Of a DNA stretch of 64,000 nt, positions 29,450 through 39,300 are shown piece after piece (the stretch's first letter is position 1; each line of letters opens with the position of its first letter). Position numbers and translations under genes: made by a program. The notes under the pieces are model-generated. The model made no database searches. It saw only the letters and a program-made list of their open reading frames with translations, and was not told the origin of the DNA. Source of the DNA: Gemmatimonadaceae bacterium (GTDB lineage Bacteria; Gemmatimonadota; Gemmatimonadetes; Gemmatimonadales; Gemmatimonadaceae); assembly GCA_016742275.1 (NCBI GenBank), contig JACVCD010000001.1, positions 248,001-312,000 on the forward strand. Direction: 5' to 3'.

Positions 29450-30135
29450 GCCAGAATTGCCTCGACGACGGCATCGGTGTCATCCAGTGTGGCAAATACG
29501 GCGGCAGGCGCATGTTCCGCCAAGTCATCTATGGAATAGCGCCCCGTTGCAACACCAATAGCTCGCACACCGAGCGAGCGACCGCAATGAATGTCGGCCG
29601 GTGTATCGCCGATGATGACCATCTGCGCTCCATCGATGGGACGACCGAGATGTGCCGTGGCGCGTCGCTGTGCAACTGATGGCAGTTCAGGACGATGTTC
29701 GTGATCGCTGCCGAATGCATTGACCACAAATTGCTCCCAGGCGATGTCTACAGCAGCGAGCTTGCGACGTGCGCCCTGTTCGATATTGCCCGTGAGCAAT
29801 CCAAGCGTGACCTGCTCATGATTGCGAAGGCGTTCGAGCAAGGATGGAATACCGGAAAGGCGCTCAGCCTGCCCCGGCCTACCGTCGAGTTCCTGCGCCA
29901 ATTGCGCGAGATATGCCGCGAACACGTCATCCATGCGAGCATCGATATCCGCGTCAGCAATACCCGCGCCACGCATTTGCTCGCGCGTGATCTGACGGTC
30001 GGTCTTGCCGTCATACCGGTAGTTCGGATCGCCACCCACACCGAACACCGTCTTCAACGCATGCTCCATCGCACGACGACCAGCGCCATCGGTGCGAAGC
30101 AGTGTGCCGTCGATATCGAACAAGACGAGTTTCAT
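29446..30135 (-). CDS. HAD family hydrolase, phosphoglycolate-phosphatase-like
   Basis: Encodes 229 residues from the ATG at 30135, which gives the canonical start MKLVLFDIDGTLLRTDGAG; upstream in-frame ATGs lie in the neighbouring gene. Motif I is DIDGT with both Asp residues. A helical cap follows (about 17-90), motif II is LGLLTGN, and motif IV is VIIGDTPADIHCG. The family hydrolyses small phosphate esters such as phosphoglycolate. It lies between the EamA permease and the hypothetical gene in one minus-strand transcript. Confidence 0.88.
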   Translation of the reverse strand: MKLVLFDIDGTLLRTDGAGRRAMEHALKTVFGVGGDPNYRYDGKTDRQITREQMRGAGIADADIDARMDDVFAAYLAQLAQELDGRPGQAERLSGIPSLLERLRNHEQVTLGLLTGNIEQGARRKLAAVDIAWEQFVVNAFGSDHEHRPELPSVAQRRATAHLGRPIDGAQMVIIGDTPADIHCGRSLGVRAIGVATGRYSIDDLAEHAPAAVFATLDDTDAVVEAILA

Positions 30136-30139
30136 GCGG

Positions 30140-31138
30140 TCAGCGGCTGAGTGAGACACGAGTGGAAGGACGTACACTGACGCTGCGGGAGAGCAGCAGA
30201 CCAGCCATGATGAAGGCGGCTCCGATGAGCTGCCACACAGAAGGCAACTCGTTGAGCAGCAGCGCCGCCACAGCCAACGCAATAATGGGCTGGAGATTTC
30301 CGTACATCGCTGTGCGGGTCGGCCCAAGGACACGCACGCCGCGATAGAACAGGAGGTATGCCACGACCAGCGCGCCGATACCGGCATACACCACGGCACC
30401 CCACGCTTTCCACGTGAGACTTGCCCAGTCGAGCGCGCGCAGATCGGGAATGGCCACCAACCCAATGAGCAGGGCACCACTGGCCATGGTGATAGCCGAT
30501 AGGTGCAGGGGATGCGCGCGCTTGGTGTACGGCTGCAGCAACACACTGAATGCGGCCCAGGTGATGCTGCCAGCGGCAATGAGCGCAGCACCGAGCATGA
30601 CCGTACCACCGCTTTCGAGTGCACTTGTGCTGCCAACTACGCACCCAACACCTACCAGCTGCAGTCCGATCCCGGCCCAGCCAAGAAAAGGCAGGCGTTC
30701 GCGACCTAACAAACGGGAAATGATCGCGATCCACGCGGGACCCGCTGCCACGATCAGTGCCGCAACACCGGCGCGCGTATGCGCCATGCCGAAGATGAAC
30801 AGCAGCTGATAGATGCCGTTTCCCATGAGGCCCAGCGCCAGTAACCGCCACACGTCGCGTTTCTCTGGCCACGGCTGATCACGCACCAAAGCCGCCACGG
30901 CAAACAACACGACGGCTGCGAGCGCCACTCGCGCCCCATTGAAGGCAAGAGGCGTCATGACCGCCAGCCCCGACTTCACGACCGTGTAGTTCACCCCCCA
31001 GATCACCGCCATCAGAATCAATCCGAGGTCGGTGGCGCCGAATCCCGTATGCGTTCCAGGGGCCGGCTCGGATGCCGGAACGGGCACTGCATGTTCGGCG
31101 GTGGTCGCCGTAGCGCGCAGGTCGGGCGAGGTGGACAT
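30140..31138 (-). CDS. EamA/DMT family permease
   Basis: Encodes 332 residues with about ten membrane segments in two EamA repeats. The first begins at LGLILMAVIWGVNYTVVKSGL, the second at GAALIAAGSITWAAFSVLLQPYT. Members export or import metabolites such as amino acids; the substrate cannot be predicted. The first 30 residues are a hydrophilic, Ala/Pro-rich leader. It is the first gene of a minus-strand group with the HAD hydrolase, divergent from the gene at 31192. Confidence 0.87.
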   Translation of the reverse strand: MSTSPDLRATATTAEHAVPVPASEPAPGTHTGFGATDLGLILMAVIWGVNYTVVKSGLAVMTPLAFNGARVALAAVVLFAVAALVRDQPWPEKRDVWRLLALGLMGNGIYQLLFIFGMAHTRAGVAALIVAAGPAWIAIISRLLGRERLPFLGWAGIGLQLVGVGCVVGSTSALESGGTVMLGAALIAAGSITWAAFSVLLQPYTKRAHPLHLSAITMASGALLIGLVAIPDLRALDWASLTWKAWGAVVYAGIGALVVAYLLFYRGVRVLGPTRTAMYGNLQPIIALAVAALLLNELPSVWQLIGAAFIMAGLLLSRSVSVRPSTRVSLSR

Positions 31139-31191
31139 CCCGGAATCTAGACTGGGCCCCGGTCCACCGGGGAGTCGATTAGTTTCCCGCG

Positions 31192-31626
31192 ATGAACGTC
31201 TCCTTCGCGCTCTTCTCCGACGCGGCCAATATCTCCCAGGAAGGCAAGCTCAATATCCTGGGGATCTTCGATGCCGTGCATGTGAATCAGTTTCCGGCAC
31301 TGCATCCGCGTGCGACCTTCGTGCTGCATATGAAGGCCACACCTCGCGACACCGGCACGCATCCCATGCTGCTGCGCTGGGTCAACCCGCGAGGCACGGA
31401 GCTGTGGAATTCGGAAGCCCAGCTCGACATCGGCTCGCCACCGCCGGGACAGCAGGACCTCGACATGCCGATCATTGTGCAGCTTGACCTGCCACTCGAT
31501 ATGCTCGGCGATTACACCATGCGTGTGGCCATTGATGGTCGCGACAGCGCGACCTGTGTGCTGCATGTGCGTGGCACACCACCGGCGCCTGTCGTGCCGG
31601 CAGGTGCAGGGCAGCTGCCAGCCTGA
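31192..31626 (+). CDS. DUF6941-like protein
   Basis: Encodes 144 residues. The opening MNVSFALFSDAANISQEGKL, followed by NILGIFDAV, resembles the DUF6941 family, small beta-rich proteins of unknown function with a conserved F-L-x-D-x-A...GKLN pattern. The rest alternates short strands (RATFVLHMKATPRD, LPLDMLGDYTMRVAIDG). The last 15 residues are Pro/Ala-rich. No signal peptide. It is monocistronic between divergent and convergent neighbours. Confidence 0.65.
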   Translation: MNVSFALFSDAANISQEGKLNILGIFDAVHVNQFPALHPRATFVLHMKATPRDTGTHPMLLRWVNPRGTELWNSEAQLDIGSPPPGQQDLDMPIIVQLDLPLDMLGDYTMRVAIDGRDSATCVLHVRGTPPAPVVPAGAGQLPA

Positions 31627-31666
31627 CTTTGAATTGAACGGCGTGAACTGCGCTAACGAGAGTTCG

Positions 31667-32440
31667 CTAGCGTGGTTGCGCCAGCTGCATGACGCGATGC
31701 ACACCAACGCACTGCTGTTGGAGACGCTTCACGTAGGCATCGGCGTCATCGGCCATGTGCTCGACAGTTACGCCTCCGCGAAGCAGCGCGCTATGCACCA
31801 TGTGCCCATCGCCGGTCGCAATGCCGACGTGGGTGATCCGACGATCATCGCGATCTGAGAAGAACAGCAGATCGCCCGCAGCGTGAAGCGCCGCAGCGTC
31901 ATCGGCCACACGTGAGGTAGCCTCTGCCTGTTGCCATGCATCGCGCGGTAGCAGTATGCCGTGCAGAGCAAATGCACGCTGCACAAGCCCTGAGCAGTCC
32001 ACTCCCCAGGGGGTGATACCAGCCCAGAGATAGCTGCTTCCCTCGAAGCGCATGCGCGCCGTATCGACGATGGCTGTGGCATTCACCGGGAACACCGTCG
32101 TCAGATTGGACGGCGCAATCGCCTCGCCTGATACGACATTCGCGTTTGGCGCTACACGCGCTCCCAGCGGCAGTGTTTGCAATACACCGCGCGCACCGCG
32201 CACCTGACAACCGAGCGATATCGGCCAATCGGCTTCGTCACCCAGTGTATCTGTGAGATACCCGATATGCGTCCACCCTTCGTATCCAGCAGGACCCTGG
32301 ACACGGCGCCAATCACCGCGCTCCTCGAGCACTAGAACTACTTCGCCTGCCAACAGCTGCGACGTGGGTGACGCGGAAACACGGGCGTCGCCGAGCAGTG
32401 GAGCAATGGCGGCGCGTACAGTGAATGAATTGGAGGGCAT
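31667..32440 (-). CDS. NlpC/P60 family cysteine peptidase with SH3-like N-terminus
   Basis: Encodes 257 residues. Two SH3-like segments (about 5-65, VVLVLEERGDWRRVQ and GYEGWTHIGYL, and 70-125) precede the NlpC/P60 domain. The catalytic Cys is in WGVDCSGLVQ and the catalytic His in RITHVGIATG; the third polar residue lies near GHMVHSA. Such enzymes cut the D-Glu-diaminopimelate bond in peptidoglycan stem peptides. There is no clear signal peptide. It follows the hybrid kinase gene after 33 bases. Confidence 0.88.
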   Translation of the reverse strand: MPSNSFTVRAAIAPLLGDARVSASPTSQLLAGEVVLVLEERGDWRRVQGPAGYEGWTHIGYLTDTLGDEADWPISLGCQVRGARGVLQTLPLGARVAPNANVVSGEAIAPSNLTTVFPVNATAIVDTARMRFEGSSYLWAGITPWGVDCSGLVQRAFALHGILLPRDAWQQAEATSRVADDAAALHAAGDLLFFSDRDDRRITHVGIATGDGHMVHSALLRGGVTVEHMADDADAYVKRLQQQCVGVHRVMQLAQPR

Positions 32441-32473
32441 GCAGGAATACTACTGCAAGACCTACTGCGTGAA

Positions 32474-35400
32474 CTACTGCGCGATCAGCTGCGCGACCTT
32501 CCCTTCGAGTTCTGCCAGCGTAAACGGCTTGGCAATCACCGGCCGACCCGTCAAACGAATGAATCGTGAGGCGCTCGCGCTGTGCAGATCACCCGTGACA
32601 AATACCACGCGGGACGCCAGCCTCGGATACGACGTCTGCATCGTATCGTAGACATCCTCGCCACTGATTCCCCGCATGCGGAGATCGAGCAGGATGAGGT
32701 CATAGGTATTGCCGCGCAGCAGTTCGAGAGCAGCGGCTCCGCAATCGGCGGTATCTACCGCATACCCACGTGCCGACAGAAACCGATACACCGCATTGCG
32801 CAGTGTATCCTCGTCCTCGACCACCAGAATGCGACGCGCCGCCGGTACCGGAGCTTCTGCTGGCGCGGATCGATGCTCTGGTGACTCACCTGCACGGTGA
32901 TCCGAAGCGCGGCGGACGCTGTTTGCATCGTCTGACGCCCCACTGTCAGGCGCACCAGGCCATCCGGCCACGACCGGCAGGCGCACGATCATGCTCGTGC
33001 CTTCGCCCAGCGTGGAATTGAGTTCGATGGTACCGCCGTGATCACGAACAATGGTGTGCGCGATGGTGAGCCCAAGCCCGCGGTGGCCACGATGCGCACG
33101 TGTCGTGAACATAGGCTCGAAGACCCGCGTCGTATTGGCCGGCGCAATGCCAGGACCTGTATCGATAATACGAACCGCGATACCGCGGGTATCACGCGCA
33201 GTACGCATCATGAGACGACGCGGACCGGCATGCTCGCCCAGTGCCTGCTCTGCGTTGCCAAGAATATTGGAGAGCACCTGCTGCAACTGCAGCGGGTCAC
33301 CATCCACAGGAGGCAGGTTGGACTCGAAACTGGTGTGTACTTCCACGCCCATCGCGCGCAGCGAAAAGCCGTGATGTTCGAGGGTACGCCGGGCAATGCT
33401 GTTGATGTCCACTGCCGTGCGCTGGCCACCCGTATGCGGTGCCTCACCCGTGGTTTCAAGCAGGTGCCCAACGATCTGCGACGCGCGCCGTGCTTCTTCG
33501 ATGATCTGCTCCAACGCATGCTGATCGTCGCGTCCGAGCGTCGGTGATGACACCTGCAGCTCGGCGACGGCCAGCAGACTCGTAAGCGGATTGTTCAGCT
33601 CGTTGGCCACGCGTCCGAGCGACTCTCCAACGGCTGCCAGACGCGCCTGTTGCAGATGCGTCTCATGCAGAATTTCATCGTTGGTGATATCGCGAACGAT
33701 GCACAACGCGCCGGCGATCACGCCATCTTCGTGCAGCGGCGCGGCCGTGATCATGGTGAGACGCGATCCTTGTTTCGTAATACAACGCATCTGCACCTTG
33801 CGATGCTCACCAGCGAGCGTAGCCACCATTTCCTGCGCTGCCAGATCACGATCCAACGGATCCACCAGCGACAGATAGTCCTGACCAACGATCTGCTCTG
33901 CAGTCAGGCCGGTCTCTGCAATCATGCCGCGATTGACCGAAGTGAACTTGCCCGCCAGGTCGATGGTGAAGATGGCATCGGTGGCATTTTCGATCAGACC
34001 GCGATAGAGCTGCTCTGAACGTTCGCGGGCCACGGCATCGGCGCGCTGCTCCGTGACATCGCGCAAACACGCCACCGATCCCACAATCTCACCCAACTCA
34101 TAGAGTGGGGCCGTAGCTACCTGCACCCGTCGCCGCGTACCGTCGCGGCGCAGCACTTCGCATTCGTAACGAGGGCGTTCGCCGCGCTGTGCCGCTGCCT
34201 CCTGCGCACTGACCACATCCAGCCATTCGTCGGGAACCAGCGCCGCCGATGTCTCACCCACCAGATTCGCACGCTGAAACAGCGCGTGCGCGGCGGGATT
34301 GGCAAAAGCAATTCGACCGCCCGGCTCGGTAATGACAATGGCATCGGATACGGTATCCAGCACCTTGCCATGCTGCTCGGTGAGACGTGACGATTCAGTC
34401 ACGTCGTCGAACGTGATTACACATCCACCCGCTGGATGCGGCGCAGCGAGCATCGTGAACAGACGGCCTGTGGCAAGATCACGCACGGATTCGCGAACCG
34501 GCGCCCCCTCGTGCAACGCGCGTTCGATAAACACATCAAGGGCCTGACCATCAGCTCCTTCACCTGCGCCAACCAGCGCATCGCGAAAGCGAGTCTTGAG
34601 CAACTCCGGTACGGTGCGCCCACACAGCTCAGCCGCTCGTGTATTGCAGCGCGACACATTGAATGATTCGTCGAGTACGACGATGCCACTCGCCGTACTG
34701 TCGAACGCGACTTTCCACTCCTGCGTGGCACGTTCGATTTCCTCGAACAGTCGCGCATTCACAATGGCCACCGACACCTGGTCGGCGAGCCGCTGCAGCA
34801 CCTTGGCGTCTTCCTGATCAAAGGGACGCTCGCGGTTGAGTACGGAGATTCCACCGATCGTGCCGCGTCCCGTAACCAATGGTGCAATCACCGTGCGCTG
34901 AATGCGCGCGAGGTGCTGGACCGAGCGATTGAGCGAAAGCTCAGGCGTGAACTCGTTCACCACAATGAGTTCGTTCGTCGACACCGACCGACCAATCAGA
35001 CTGGCGTTCATCGGCAGGTGCACGCCACTCAACACATCGGCCGCACCTAGTGCAGCGACGATGTGGAGGTAGTCACCCGTACGCAGCGCGATACACGCTC
35101 CTTCCACGCCAAGCAGCGAAACGGAGTGCCGCAGGATGAGCCGCAGGACCTCACCGAGTCGGAGCGATTCGCCAACAGCACGTGCCACGTCAGCCAGGGC
35201 CTCCGTGGTACGCCGTTCACGTTCGCTCTCCGCATAGCGTCGTGCATTGGCCATGGCGGTGGCAGCCTGCGACGCCATGGTTGCCAGGACTTCTTCGTCT
35301 TCAGCCGTGAAGACATCCATCAGCGTGGAGTGCACGGCCAGTACGGCCAGCAGCCGAATACCCACGCGCACCGGCACAGCCACGACCGAACTCGCAGCCC

Positions 35401-36328
35401 CCGATTCACCTACCACGTCGTACAACGACAGATGCGACGGCAGCCCGGCCTTCTCACGCGCACGATCCGCTTCGCGATCGCCAACACGTACAGGCCGTCC
35501 CGTGCGAGCAACCTCGGACACAATGCCGTCACCAAGACGGACCGGCCCACGCGTGCGCTCCACACCGCGCACGATACGAAGGCTCGTGTTCAGGACATCA
35601 CTGTGCAGATCGGGCACGAGAACGGCCACGCCATCGCAGCGTACAGCGCGCTGCACCTGGCGCGCCAACTCGCGCATGATTTCCTGTTCGTCGAGTGAGC
35701 GCGTCAGTGATGCACCGGCATCCTGCAGCAACTGCAGTCGCTCGTGACGCTGGCGTGCGACCGCTTCGAGCGCGTCGTGTCCCACACGCGCCGCCAGATG
35801 GCGCACAATCGCTGCGAGGTCGCGCTGACGAAGATCACCGGGACGAAGACCATCCCGCGGCCCTGCCAGCTTCACAAAACCCAGCACATCGCCATGCGGA
35901 CCACGCATGACGCCAATGATCAAATCCGTGCTCAACCAGCCGATGCCGTCGCCCGGACCAGCCGGGCCTGCACCGAAGAACTCGAGCGCGACCCACGGAT
36001 CGCTACCATCGAGCAGGTAGAGATCGCCGACCCGGAAACGCTCGAGATGCTGCAACCGACGGCGCCATACCGAGCCGGGCAGCGGCTTGAGGGGCAGGAC
36101 GCCAGCGGCCGCGGCCTCAGCTTCTCCCGCCTGCACGATCAGGGTCGCATTCAGCGAATGGTCCCGCAATGAAATCACAACACGATCAAACCCCATGTCC
36201 TGCAGCAATTGCGCTGCAATCTGCACCCGCGCACCGGTGGAACCGGCGCGATCAATTGCCTCCAGCGCGCTGGTCAGCGACGGCGCCGGAGCCGGGGTAG
36301 CAAGCAGGGAATTCGGGGGAGAGAACAT
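32474..36328 (-). CDS. Large GAF/PAS hybrid sensor kinase with receiver; phosphoacceptor His replaced by Asn
   Basis: Encodes 1284 residues without membrane segments. Approximate order: GAF-like (20-175), two GAF domains (205-365, 390-540), three PAS domains (550-650, 665-785, 795-905), DHp, HATPase_c (about 1030-1150) and a C-terminal receiver (1170-1284) with phospho-site D1215 in LILLDLRM. The ATPase shows the N box NILGNAEQAL and G boxes DTGPGI and GLGLTI. The H box reads GRVANELNNPLT: the expected His is N909. The codon is AAC, so canonical autophosphorylation should fail. It may sense and bind rather than phosphorylate, or another residue may serve. It is downstream of tamB beyond a hairpin. 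Confidence 0.88.
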   Translation of the reverse strand: MFSPPNSLLATPAPAPSLTSALEAIDRAGSTGARVQIAAQLLQDMGFDRVVISLRDHSLNATLIVQAGEAEAAAAGVLPLKPLPGSVWRRRLQHLERFRVGDLYLLDGSDPWVALEFFGAGPAGPGDGIGWLSTDLIIGVMRGPHGDVLGFVKLAGPRDGLRPGDLRQRDLAAIVRHLAARVGHDALEAVARQRHERLQLLQDAGASLTRSLDEQEIMRELARQVQRAVRCDGVAVLVPDLHSDVLNTSLRIVRGVERTRGPVRLGDGIVSEVARTGRPVRVGDREADRAREKAGLPSHLSLYDVVGESGAASSVVAVPVRVGIRLLAVLAVHSTLMDVFTAEDEEVLATMASQAATAMANARRYAESERERRTTEALADVARAVGESLRLGEVLRLILRHSVSLLGVEGACIALRTGDYLHIVAALGAADVLSGVHLPMNASLIGRSVSTNELIVVNEFTPELSLNRSVQHLARIQRTVIAPLVTGRGTIGGISVLNRERPFDQEDAKVLQRLADQVSVAIVNARLFEEIERATQEWKVAFDSTASGIVVLDESFNVSRCNTRAAELCGRTVPELLKTRFRDALVGAGEGADGQALDVFIERALHEGAPVRESVRDLATGRLFTMLAAPHPAGGCVITFDDVTESSRLTEQHGKVLDTVSDAIVITEPGGRIAFANPAAHALFQRANLVGETSAALVPDEWLDVVSAQEAAAQRGERPRYECEVLRRDGTRRRVQVATAPLYELGEIVGSVACLRDVTEQRADAVARERSEQLYRGLIENATDAIFTIDLAGKFTSVNRGMIAETGLTAEQIVGQDYLSLVDPLDRDLAAQEMVATLAGEHRKVQMRCITKQGSRLTMITAAPLHEDGVIAGALCIVRDITNDEILHETHLQQARLAAVGESLGRVANELNNPLTSLLAVAELQVSSPTLGRDDQHALEQIIEEARRASQIVGHLLETTGEAPHTGGQRTAVDINSIARRTLEHHGFSLRAMGVEVHTSFESNLPPVDGDPLQLQQVLSNILGNAEQALGEHAGPRRLMMRTARDTRGIAVRIIDTGPGIAPANTTRVFEPMFTTRAHRGHRGLGLTIAHTIVRDHGGTIELNSTLGEGTSMIVRLPVVAGWPGAPDSGASDDANSVRRASDHRAGESPEHRSAPAEAPVPAARRILVVEDEDTLRNAVYRFLSARGYAVDTADCGAAALELLRGNTYDLILLDLRMRGISGEDVYDTMQTSYPRLASRVVFVTGDLHSASASRFIRLTGRPVIAKPFTLAELEGKVAQLIAQ

Positions 36329-36351
36329 GACTTACAAGGACGACCGAACGA

Positions 36352-36393
36352 CCGGCTCGTTTCAGGCGTGATCGGGTCTGAACCGCGAGCCGG
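36352..36393. terminator. Hairpin between tamB and the hybrid kinase gene
   Basis: CCGGCTCG (36352-36359) pairs with CGAGCCGG (36386-36393), and inside it TTCAG (36361-36365) pairs with CTGAA (36378-36382). There is no strong T-run. On the minus strand it lies directly after the tamB stop and before the kinase start, so it could end the Omp85-tamB transcript or limit read-through. Confidence 0.5.
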
Positions 36394-36399
36394 CAGGGC

Positions 36400-39300
36400 T
36401 CAGAAGGTCCAGAATCGGAAGAAGTCGATGCCGATCTGGGGCGGTGTCTGCTGGAAGGTGCGCGAAATGCCAAGACGTCCGCACGCCTGCGCCGATGAGC
36501 CGGGCTCGAGGCCGGCCTGCACACTGAGTCCACCTTCGAACCGGCGCTCCACTTTCACGCCCAGTCCCTCGGCAAATAGCGACAGCGCGTCGCCACTACC
36601 AGTCTGTGGGGCGAGACCGCAAAGCCCCGTGCTGAACGTCAGGTAGGTATTGCGCGCGATCTGACCACCCACGCCCACTCGGGTGGACGCCAGAATGCCA
36701 AGTCCGTTCTGACGCAAATTCGCGGCGTCCAGCGAATTGAGTGACGTTGGCTCAACCTGCACCACATCGAATCGTCCACCAGCCAGGCGACTGGACAGAT
36801 AGGACCCCGCCAGACGCAGCGCCAACGTAGCGCCCTGCTCCGCGTATGTGCTCCCCAGCACCGAGTATGCCGGCTCACCCGTGACGAGGTAGCTCAGCAT
36901 GTCGCTCTCGGGGAGCGGCGGGTTGTCGGCACTCGTGAGTGCCAGCGTGGGGCGTTCGATAGTTCCGCCAATATTCACACGAATGCGCACATCCTGGCGA
37001 TTCGAATTGGCGCGGGTCTCACGAACCGTATGCAACGCCGCGATATCGAGCGACGGTTCGAGATCGGGATCACCAAAGAACCGCACCAGACCACGCTCGA
37101 CTTCAAAGCTTGGCCGCGCCAATCCCAGATTGAGCTGATACGTACCACGTTCCACCGTCAGCGAGTCAGCCAGTGCGAGTCGCGCGGCGCGCGCGTCCCG
37201 TCCAACAGAGCGCGTGAGACGCAGCTGTCCACCCAGCTTGAGATTGGCTTCCGGCGAACGGAGCCATACATCATCTCCAATTCGCAACCGCACATCATCG
37301 AGCTGCAGATTGCGCATCACCATGCTTGGCGCATTCGGCAACAGCGCGTTAACACCAAAGCGTGTGGTGTCGATAAGATCGAGATCTTCCGCTACATCGA
37401 GCGCGCGACGCTGCGCCAGCTGATTGATGTAGATGCGCCCACGATCGAGACGAACGGCGCCGCGAAGTACCGGTGCGTCACTCGTACCTTCAAGCGTAAT
37501 GGGGCGTGTCGTGGTCAACGTCAGCGACGCCGCGCGGGCCTTGTCTACGGCCAGGAAGTTGTTGGCCGCCAGATGCAGATTGAATGACGGCTTGGCGATT
37601 TCGGTGATACCGATGTAACCAGAAAGCCCGAGTGAGTCCGTCGGCGCTCCACTCACCGCACCGAAGCGGCGGATATGAATGGTGTCGCCAAGCAGACCAA
37701 TATCCGCGGTAGCTTTTTCGAGACGGATACCGAGATTCTCGAGCGACAGCGACGCGCTATCCACGCGCATCTGCCCACGCAGACGTGGGCGATCCCAGGT
37801 CCCGGTGAGCGCGACATCCGTTTCGAGCGTGCCGGTCGCCTTGGTGACATCGGGGAACAGCGCTTCCAGCAACCCGAGATCCGCACGCTGGCTGACGATA
37901 CGCCCGGTGAGCGGTTCGTCGATCGTGCGTCGTGCCCGTGACGACAGCGCAAGATCCATCGGCAACGACGCCGTGATCGCCAGTGCCGACTGCCCACCCA
38001 CACGCAGCGAACCATCGAGCGCCACACGGAGAGAATCGTAGTGCGCACGGGCAAACAGTTCGCCAAATCGCACACGACCAGCGACTGCATCCGTGAGACG
38101 AACCGTTCCATCCATGCGCGGTGCTTCGCGGGTGCCGACAACCGAAAAATCCGCCGTCATGGCACCGCGTGTCAGTCCGGACGAACGCAGCAAGCGTCCC
38201 AGATCCCCCAGAGGCACACGATCAGCCGCGAACTGCCCGCGTACGACGCCACTGTCGCCGATCGCACCACGCATCAACACACGGCCCGTGTCGGTATGCT
38301 GCAGCACGAGCGAATCGAGTGCACCGCGCCCACGGCCAAAGAAGCGCAGCGTGGCTGGCGTGGCCAGCGCAAACCCACGCGCCTTGGCTCCACCACTGTC
38401 GACACGCACGCTCACCGTATCGAATCGCACATCAGTGGTATCCCCACTGCGCGTTACACCACCACCGAGTGTCACCCGACTCTCCGTTGGTGTGCGCATG
38501 GCCACGGAGAAGCGTTCGGCCAACCCGCCGCGCAAGGTGGATCGCGCGGTAGCAGCGGAGACGTCCACACCCATCACGAAGGCCGAGTCTGCGGAGGCGA
38601 TGAGTGTTCCATTCGCGCCGCGCAATACATCCCGCACCTGCAGATCGAATCCTGCCCGTAACGACCGCGAACTTGCCAGCACGAGATCCCGCAGATCCGC
38701 CCTTGCATCCAAATCCAGACCACGCGTGTCGAGCGAGTCCACCGAACCGAACAACGTCCCGGCCATCTCGATCGTGCCGCGCAAAGTATCGGTTGGCAGC
38801 ACGAAGGGCGTACGACCGCTGCTGGTGTTGGAGAGCCACGGTCGTATGCCACCGAGCGAATCAACGATCAGGCTGAACTTCAGCGAATCGCGTCGTGTGC
38901 GATCGAGCCCCAACCCGCCGCGCGCGACCATGCGCAATGCAGAGCTCTCCACTTGCAGCGTGTCTACACGCACGTGCCCGGAATCGAACTGCACCGACAT
39001 TGTACCACCGAACAAACGGGCGTCGGCAATACGCGAAAACTGATCGACCGTCGCCGTGAGCGGACCACGAATCGTGCCGATGACGAATTCATCGCTCACA
39101 CTATCCACAGTCGCACGCAGATTCAGCTGACCGGCCATGGTCAGTGAGCTGGTGGGATAACGACTATCTCCGAACAACGACTGCAGATTCACACCGCGTC
39201 CGCGCCAGGCACCGCTGGCTCCCATCACCGGAACCAATGCATCGGCGGCGCCGGTGAAACTCAACTCGCCACCTTCACCAGCCAGTGTGGCCTGCAGATC

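Noticed and set aside
29446-30636. A longer HAD gene starting at 30636
   Set aside because: The extra 167 residues lie inside the EamA permease gene and are not HAD-like; the ATG at 30135 gives the canonical motif I directly after the start.
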